Shown: positions 57,618 to 64,000 of the stretch, piece by piece | How the letters are laid out: each line of letters begins with the position of its first letter | Position numbering within the stretch: position 1 is the first letter of the stretch | Origin: Oegoconia quadripuncta | Lineage: Eukaryota > Arthropoda > Insecta > Lepidoptera > Autostichidae | Assembly (NCBI GenBank): GCA_949316235.1 | Contig: OX438748.1 | Span: 7,009,001-7,073,000, forward strand | Length of the DNA: 64,000 bases | Direction: 5' to 3' | The notes under the pieces: model-generated | Databases searched by the model: none | What the model saw: only the letters and a program-made list of their open reading frames with translations | Told to the model about the DNA's origin: nothing | Position numbers and translations under genes: made by a program

Positions 57618-58286
57618 ATGTATGAATTTGTGTCCACACACACTGTAATTGTGTCGGTAATTTTGCTGGTTTTCAAGTTCTTTATATAGGACACAATAAT
57701 GTTAAGATTCTCGGGGGCAGAAATAGTAAACATTTATTTCCTACAAACATCAATGACACAAGATATTAAACAGACTGAAATTGACTACCTAGCTAACCGT
57801 TTCTTCGGAGCTCTTCAAGGAAAATTCCTTAAATATAATTTGACTTAAAATGATTTAAAAGCTTCTCGAAAGGTTTCATTATTTATTGTCCATTTGAGTT
57901 GGAAAATGAGTTAATGTTTTAAATATTTTTGAATTAAAGGGAATTCAAGTTCCCAAATAATTTAAAATTGTAATTGCAAAATTCTTTATTAGAGAACAGT
58001 TTGCGCTGCTTCTTTTCCCACAGAATATTTTTGATTTTATGTCTTAGGAACACAGTTGAATTAAACATTGCCTAGGCGGATCATAATGTGTGACAGACAA
58101 TTTCGCATTTACCGAAAAAAATTATTTCTAGTCTGGTTGGGGCTGTACTCGAGACATCACAGTATACTAGCGTGGAGGTAATGTCTGCAATACATTACGA
58201 TCCAACCAGGCATTCAATGAATAGCAAATTTAGGCATCTGCCTTCAAAGTAGACATTCTGACTGATAGACAAATATATAAGTATAA

Positions 58287-58466
58287 ATATTTCGGAAGCT
58301 TACACCAATCATCTAGTCCCAAACAAAGCAAAGCTTATGCTATAATGGATAAACATAATATTTATATAAACATTCTTCACACAAACATTTATCGCTGGCA
58401 GGATTCGAACCGGCAACCGTTGGTTTCGCTGACGGAGTCGCTATCCACTACACCAATCGGTCGTCA
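58287..58466 (-). repeat. SINE family B with small deletions (B5)
   Basis: 'atttcggaagcttacaccaa' to 'caatcggtcgtcaa'; lacks part of the body between 'aaacataatatttatataaa' and 'cattcttcacacaaac'. Confidence 0.9.
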
Positions 58467-58489
58467 AATAACATGAGCTCTATTAAATT

Positions 58490-58730
58490 TTTACACGACT
58501 GCCCAAGAAAGGAACAAGAAACATTACCCAATGTTTTTCGAAAATATATATGTAAGCATTTATGTATGTCCGTTCCTTTGGAGCATCCTGTAACCTAAAC
58601 GGTTTGACCGATTTCGACGTGCATGATGTCGTTAGATTCATCTTGATACCTGGAGTGGTCAGGTACATTTAATGGTAAAAAATCCAACATGGCGTCCGCA
58701 AAATAGGCTGTAGAGTTTTTGGTTTTTCAG
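58490..58730 (-). repeat. Repeat family N (copy 2)
   Basis: Reverse complement of 27638-27860: 'gtatgtccgttcctttggag', 'catcctgtaacctaaacggt' and 'aacatggcgtccgcaaaata'. Ends about 105 bp before the last visible exon. Confidence 0.7.
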
Positions 58731-58838
58731 TAGTTATTTCCATCAATAAACTTGAATTGACATAATATAATAAATGTCATTATTATATACATTACATTAA
58801 AATAAATGCACAAAGTTGAGATTTTACTATATTCACAG

Positions 58839-58903
58839 GTATTTCGGGACCAGGCACTTTGAAGACCAAACTGGGAGCCAACGACACGGTCCATCCAGAG
58901 ATG
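58839..58903 (+). CDS. GnRH-related neuropeptide receptor, C-terminal tail exon
   Basis: Acceptor tatattcacag, donor gtgagt. The first two bases complete Gly. Reads ISGPGTLKTKLGANDTVHPE and M, a short hydrophilic piece of the cytoplasmic tail with Ser/Thr sites that could be phosphorylated for desensitisation. It ends in phase 0 at a good donor, so at least one more exon probably follows, either unseen in the last 5 kb or beyond the window. If the donor is not used, the frame runs on for 12 codons to TAA at 58940-58942, a possible short isoform end. Less conserved than the other exons, so confidence is lower. Confidence 0.78.
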
Positions 58904-59070
58904 GTGAGTTGTTACCGATTTTTTGCTATTTCTCTGGGTTAATTCAGTTTGGAAGTCCATAAAAATCTTATGTACTTACATGTACTTATAAATAAATAAA
59001 TAAAAAATAAATGATGAGAGAGAGGAAATAAGATAAGAATCCGTAGACGGAAAAATATATAGTACCTACA

Positions 59071-59314
59071 CTAGCGTTCCGCCCGCGGCTTCTCCTTCGT
59101 AGAATCGGTTTATCGCGGATATGTTTAATTTGTTTATCTCACGGGAAAAACTCACTTTATCGAGATAAATATATATATAATAAACCATATGTCTTAGGCC
59201 AGGGTATATTCTACCTATTTATCAAATTTCATCCAAATCCGTACATCCATTTCGCCGTGATTGAACAACAAATAAACAAACATCCAAACTTTCGCATTTA
59301 TAATATTAGTTAGA
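59071..59314 (-). mobile_element. Lep1-like Helitron, near full length
   Basis: On the minus strand it starts near 59314 with 'ctaactaatattataaatgc' and 'gaaagtttggatg'. It runs through 'aatttgataaataggtagaa' and 'ccctggcctaagacatatg' and ends 'gccgcgggcggaacg' CTAG at 59074-59071. CTRR-type end and palindrome-poor body fit Lep1 Helitrons as I recall them from Lepidoptera. About 240 bp, non-autonomous. Confidence 0.65.
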
Positions 59315-59384
59315 TAATATATGTATGTGTTATACCTACCTATAGATATAGATATCTATATACCTCTACATATCTCTAATAAGT

Positions 59385-59780
59385 GAAGTCAGAGTCATCA
59401 TACAAGCCACACGGCGTGCACTGCCTCCTCAATAGATGTTCAGAGCGACCGGTTGGAAGGGACCTGGACCAGCGTCTTCCCGCGAACTTCAACTGGTCGT
59501 CCGTTCTACGCTGCGCTTCTCCACTCGAGACCCTTAATGCCCCTGTAGCCATCTGTTCTTTGAGCTATATGTCCTGTCCACTGCCACTTCAACTGCACTC
59601 CCATTTGCCGAGGGGGAAATGGGAAACTTCTTTTCCTACTTGCACACTCTATTTCTTTCTTTGATTAGTCTGGGGTTCAGGGTAGCAATAGAATCACGTG
59701 GGGGCACCATCTACCTTCAGTAGGCGCAGTGCCACTGTTGATCCTGGCTTACAGGAGTTACAGTGGGAGGAGTGAGGAGG
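59385..59780 (-). repeat. LINE C-terminal relic plus repeat family P (copy 2)
   Basis: The minus strand of 59400-59530 reads RRTDDQLKFAGRRWSRSLP, like the end of a LINE polyprotein (usually TDD..K.AG..W...A). The 59590-59780 part is family P on the plus strand ('tgattagtctggggttcagg', 'gtagcaatagaatcacgtgg'), reverse of 50170-50415. Broken frames; relic. Confidence 0.55.
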
Positions 59781-60374
59781 CAGGATCTGCCACTTCAAAT
59801 TACTAATCAGTCGATAACTTTTGTTCGTCTACGGCTTTCTTCATTTCTGATTCGATTACGAAGTGAAAGACCGAACATGCACCTCTCCATAGCTCAGAGT
59901 GATAAATTAAATTATAATGTTAAATTGTATCTCGGGTTTTGAAAGACGCCGACAGATTAATACACCGTTTAAGACCTCAAATAGCAAAACCTAATACGAA
60001 AACACATTAACAGATTGTAGGATTTCACTATTGAATGTAAAGCCTTCCATGGATTTTCACCGTGTTCCATTATAGGATTTGCTCTCTGACCCTAATCATT
60101 TCTAGTAACACATGTTAATTAAAGCGCTGAGGTTTCCGAACGCTGCTAATCCGAGTTGGATTCGACGATTGGTCTCTTTCTCGACTTTTCCCTAGATAAG
60201 GGATTGCGTTTGCGTTTGATTATTAAATCAAACTTTTTTTTTTATACTTTTATTTCTCCTGTAATAGTATATAGTAGTATTGAGGATCCCCAGAGAGTAA
60301 AATATAATCTCGAGAATAAAAAAAAATAAGAGTAAAATACTCATTTTAAGTTTTCTATGAGTTGGTGATTGTGC

Positions 60375-60411
<37 letters not shown>

Positions 60412-60494
60412 GTGAGTTAGCCCTACGAACCTGTCTTGGGATCGGAAGCTGTCAAGAGGCAGCTTCCACTAGCTTGTGTGTGTGTGTGTGTGTA
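60375..60494. repeat. Two (TG)n microsatellites
   Basis: (TG)n at about 60375-60399 and again at about 60475-60493, separated by about 75 bp. Confidence 0.9.
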
Positions 60495-60499
60495 AGTAC

Positions 60500-61295
60500 G
60501 TATGTGTAGGTACATGTGCAGAATTCTTACTGCAGTAATAGTAGTATTACACCACTCTTTAAGTTACCCTTTTCAGAAGGGACTCAGTTTCGTCGTATGA
60601 CAAGGTTGAAAGCCAGTCGGAAACTGTATCCAGATTGTTTAAAAAAGAATATTTATTGCGTTTAAATTGCAGTGCCGGGATGTATTTTCGTTCTCCTTTT
60701 TTTTCCATATGTTAAACTCCAATATCGAGCCAGAGCTTGTTATGGGTGTATCACTGTCCTCTATCCGATGGACCGAAAACAACCTTTGATGTCCGAGCGG
60801 CCAATAAAATCTAGCGTACAATGCTATTAGTGCTTGTAGTGGCATTGGACAGGCCATAAGCGCGTGGGACTGATATCCGTAACGAATATAATCCCCCCAA
60901 ACTTATGTTTTTATTTGTTATAATATACAGATAATATTATTATATATCTTATAATATGTAATTAACATGTATTGGTATTAATTGTATGGATATAAATTAT
61001 TTGTTCAGAGTATTTAGTTAATATTGTTTCTCATCACATATAGTACTTTTTAATGTTTTGCATACCTATAAGATAACACTTTTTGCATTCAATATGCAGA
61101 ACTTTCAGATGTACTTAACAATTAGGAAATTATTTGTGGTAACCCACTTAATTACTCGTATTGAATTCCGTGATGATAGGTTTGCCTGGATGAGATCACT
61201 GTTAGCGATAAGGCCGCCTAATTTGTAGTTTCTATAAGATATTTAAATGTACCTTCCTTATTTAAACAATAAAGCGTATTTGATTGATTGATTGA
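60500..61295. other. Non-coding stretch, nothing recognised
   Basis: AT-rich, no supported gene. If the receptor has a further exon it could hide here; 'tttaaattgcag' at about 60661-60672 is an acceptor-like word, but what follows does not look like a clear exon. Confidence 0.35.
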
Positions 61296-61300
61296 ATATA

Positions 61301-61490
61301 ATTTGGTATACCAAATTACACTACCCCGAAGAATGTTTGCCCGACGAACGGTTGATCGAAAGAAGAGGACATTGCGGAGTTTGTTCTCCATTAAAATTTT
61401 TAATTAAATCCAACTCCGCAATGTACGCGGCTTTCGATCAACCGTTCTTCGGACAAATGTTTTTCGGGGTAGTGTAATTCGGTATACCAT
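61301..61490. mobile_element. Foldback MITE with about 79 bp inverted arms
   Basis: The left arm (61303-61382) reads 'ttggtataccaaattacact', 'accccgaagaatgtttgccc' and 'gacgaacggttgatcgaaag'. The right arm (61411-61490) is its reverse complement with about a dozen changes. The loop is about 28 nt. The arms fill nearly the whole element. No coding text. Confidence 0.87.
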
Positions 61491-61559
61491 AATACATCAG
61501 TTGATTTATGTGTAAATTACACTGTATAGGTTAAATGAAATGATTCGTGAAACAACTAA

Positions 61560-61790
61560 AGTTATCGTCTTAGCCCAGCGGATTAGTAAGTCGAAGTGGC
61601 AGTAGACAGGGCGCATATTCTGTATAGGTCTGATAGCCATTGGGGCATTAAAGTTTTAGAGTGGAGAATAGTGGATCAATCAGGAGACCCGATAAACCGG
61701 TCGCTTTGAAATTCTATGGGGGAGGAATATGGGGGAATATATGTTCTTCATTGGATACTCTGTGTGTGTGTATGATGAGGTGCTGTAGTG
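61560..61790 (+). pseudogene. LINE C-terminal relic (sibling of 3270)
   Basis: Fragments AQRISKSKWQ, an Arg-Ile/Gly-Ala-Leu-Lys piece, NRSL and NSMGEEYG match the order in the 3270-3634 relic, with stops and deletions between. Very decayed. Confidence 0.6.
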
Positions 61791-62532
61791 GGGAACGTAA
61801 TAGGCTTTGTTTCTTTATTAATTCGAATTACGACTTCTTTGAAATAAACAATAATATAAAGAATTCTGTATTAACACGTGGCTATTAGATATTTTAAAGA
61901 TGATCTTTGAGAGTTTGACTGTTTTGTTAATATTTCACTGATATCGAAGGAATTATTGAACATTTAAATGCGTTGGTATGTTTATTCATACATTCAACTC
62001 AAGAACATTTGTGACCCGCTTTAATAATTCTTATTTGTCTGAAAGGGTTTTTCTGGGTGTCAATTACCTATTTTGGTGAATATACGATGATACTCGTACA
62101 CTCAGATAAAAATCATAATCCACTGTAGTCAACTTATTACTTATTATCAATTGTGTTATTTATGGAGAAAAACGAGTAAATTTGAAGTCCTTTTTTGGAG
62201 CCGTCGCGTAACGAATACAGCTTCCTTATTTTATTGGATTGTTAAATACTATAAACATCTATAAATTGCCTGTAGTATATTGATTCCAAATCACAATTAT
62301 TTCCAAAAATGTCATTCATTCATTAAGTTGTTGAAATCCGGGTCCTGTCACCGCTCTTTGTACCTGACAGGCACTTTCTGGTGAATCCCTCGAAGTGACA
62401 TTTCAGCTCACGGACTCGCAATCGATGGACTCATTTATTAAAATTCTAAGCTCTTTTACAAATATTTAAAAGTGGTGCGAAAAGGTTATTCACTTTTGTT
62501 CATATAAATTTTGTACTACCATTTACCTGCGG

Positions 62533-62782
62533 GAATGACTAACTTCATATACTAGGATTTATATACATAGGATACAACATGTCCTATTTCAGGGTATATT
62601 CTGCACCAAATTTCAACTAAATGCATTTAGATGAAATTTGATTTGTTAGTAGAACATACCCCAGGGTATGTTAAAACAGGATATTTTTTATCCCGATAAA
62701 GTGAGCAGGTTAAACTGAATTAAATTAAACATATCCGCAATAATATTATTCCACGCAAGCGAAGCCGCGGACGGAAAGCTAG
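62533..62782 (+). mobile_element. Lep1-like Helitron, 3' part
   Basis: Reads 'caacatgtcctatttcaggg', 'tatattctgcaccaaatttc', 'atcccgataaagtgagcagg' and 'gaagccgcggacggaaag' CTAG at 62779-62782, followed by T. Same 3' text as 59071 in the opposite orientation. The start is diverged. Confidence 0.6.
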
Positions 62783-63564
62783 TTAAAATTAAAAGAATGT
62801 TTCCTCTTCGTCCTATTTTCTAAAAAATTACTCTCCACTATTCCCATCCTGTATATCCAACAAACTATTAGATTTGAAATTCATCATGAGTTTACACATA
62901 CACATGTAATTAAATTCTAAATATAAAGCATGTTGAGATACCCGTCTTGTAAAGGATCGACCACAAGAGTGATTTGGAATTACTTGATGGAAGTTACGAG
63001 GTGATTGACTGTGTTTAAATCACGGATGACTGATAGGACATTGCACTGAGAATAAACCATAGGTATTTTTAAATATACAGGCTGTTAGTAAGGTTTATGG
63101 AGGTGACAGTTGAAGCCATTTTAAATCGACCTTGCATTAGCACAGAATACTCATTTCTTCGAAATACCTCTACATTTACATGCTAATGGAAGGTGAAATT
63201 TCAGAAAATGTATGTTTTCTACTCTGCTGTATGTACTCGGTCTGCTGTATAGCTTTTTCGTTGAAAAAACCTTACTATGACTTTGTACTAAAATATGTTT
63301 GGTTCACAATATACTAAGAGTGACGAATGTGTGTGTCTTGACGGTGTAATGTACGTGAATGGTAGTGTAATGAGATGGGTTAAAATAAAGTTTTCTTTCT
63401 TTCATATGAGTTCAATTATTACCTCCTTTATGGCTTTGCATCGATATATAACACCTTGTATACAGACTAGATAGTATTTTATTGTCGGTCTACGTCTTTA
63501 TAAAAGATACATGAAAATATAAGTGTTTGAAAGCAGGTTAACCCATGTGATAGAATTCATCATG

Positions 63565-63972
63565 TATTGTAAAATAGGTTCAAGCTTAGATCTGCGCTTG
63601 AGCATACAATACAATACAATACAATACAATACAAATACACTTTATTGCACAACAGATAAGAAAATACAGTTTCAGAAAAGTGGTAAGAATAGAATGTACA
63701 ATTTGGCGACCTTATCACTAAAAGCGATCTCTTCCAGGCAACCTTTGGGTATAAGGACAGTACATTTGAAATAGGTGGTTTGTGCGGTATTAAATAGGGA
63801 TGCAGATACAAACTACGTGAATAAATTTCATATATTTACATACACATACACATAGATCAATAGACAAATATAGTTAGAGATAGCGCTATACAAGATACAT
63901 AAAGGTGTCCCTTTTTAACCGTTCTCAAGCGGAGATCTCTACTTGACTAACATTCTGAAATACGGGCCACTT
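63565..63972. mobile_element. MITE family M split by a later retroposon
   Basis: The left M piece (about 63578-63604, 'caagcttagatctgcgcttg' and 'agcat') and right M piece (about 63869-63970, 'gttagagatagcgctataca', 'ccgttctcaagcggagatct' and 'cattctgaaatacgggcc') are contiguous in the intact copy at 35908. Between them lie a (CAATA)n run (63605-63633) and a retroposon 3' end ('acactttattgcacaacaga' to 'agcgatctcttccaggca') plus about 120 bp more. Confidence 0.75.
63605..63633. repeat. (CAATA)n microsatellite at a retroposon end
   Basis: Five to six CAATA units directly joined to the retroposon text also seen at 48866; probably its duplicated or slipped tail. Confidence 0.85.
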
Positions 63973-64000
63973 TTACACAAAGACTGAAGAGTCTAAAATA

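Larger units (their letters stand above)
56257..58838 (+). other. Receptor intron 5 (2.6 kb)
   Basis: GT at 56257, AG acceptor ending at 58838 (tatattcacag). Holds SINE B4, SINE B5 and repeat N copy 2. 56640-56800 is less AT-rich but has no recognised content; 56830-57400 and 57630-58280 show nothing I recognise. Confidence 0.82.

Noticed and set aside
59383..59664. 93-codon plus-strand open stretch
   Set aside because: The minus strand carries LINE C-terminal text over the same bases and the 3' part is repeat P.
61292..61477. 61-codon open stretch
   Set aside because: It is made of the two arms of a foldback MITE.

Overview
The window looks like a piece of a moth or butterfly (Lepidoptera) chromosome. 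It is AT-rich and almost entirely non-coding. It carries several tRNA-headed SINE families, hairpin-ended repeats and Helitron fragments of the Lep1 style that I associate with lepidopteran genomes. The species cannot be named from the sequence. I see one host gene and roughly seventy repeat features; only two transposons (a DIRS retroelement and a mariner) still show recognisable coding regions of any length.

Host gene: six plus-strand exons (18893-19014, 24223-24328, 38282-38486, 54497-54650, 56069-56256, 58839-58903) join in one consistent reading frame with AG/GT borders. They encode about 280 residues of a rhodopsin-class neuropeptide receptor, from the end of extracellular loop 1 and TM3 to the cytoplasmic tail. 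Motifs (TM3 [17 protein letters not shown]2/TM4 ending SLPQ, TM6 CCWLPY, TM7 [11 protein letters not shown]) place it in the GnRH-related group of insect receptors (adipokinetic hormone, ACP and corazonin receptors). The ACP receptor is my best guess. The 5' exons (N-terminus, TM1, TM2) were not found in the first 18.9 kb and probably lie upstream. The introns are 1.4 to 16 kb long and packed with transposons.

Region 1-18.9 kb (upstream intron or 5' flank): LINE relics at 1.0-1.85 and 3.3-3.6 kb. A structurally complete but mutated DIRS tyrosine-recombinase retrotransposon lies at 5.17-10.81 kb, with inverted terminal repeats, an internal complementary region, gag, RT/RNase H/MT, recombinase and a 5 x 162 bp tandem array in its leader. 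Degraded DNA-transposon patches, a GC-rich minisatellite and an inverted SINE pair follow, the last only 180 bp before the first visible exon.

Region 19-58.9 kb (introns 1-5): many copies of four tRNA-headed SINE families, two nested insertions, several hairpin MITEs, and a near-perfect long inverted repeat at 41.58-42.16 kb that would fold into a long dsRNA if the receptor pre-mRNA is transcribed through it. There is also a nearly intact mariner (52.66-53.99 kb) whose transposase is broken by a single in-frame stop. Region 59-64 kb: Helitron, LINE and MITE remnants, including a compact 190 bp foldback element and a MITE split by a later retroposon insertion.

I found no convincingly new gene system. 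The strongest second looks are the 41.6 kb hairpin, the DIRS element with its leader array, and the tight SINE placement around receptor exons. Repeat family letters (A, B, C and so on) are labels used only here; boundaries of most repeats are approximate.
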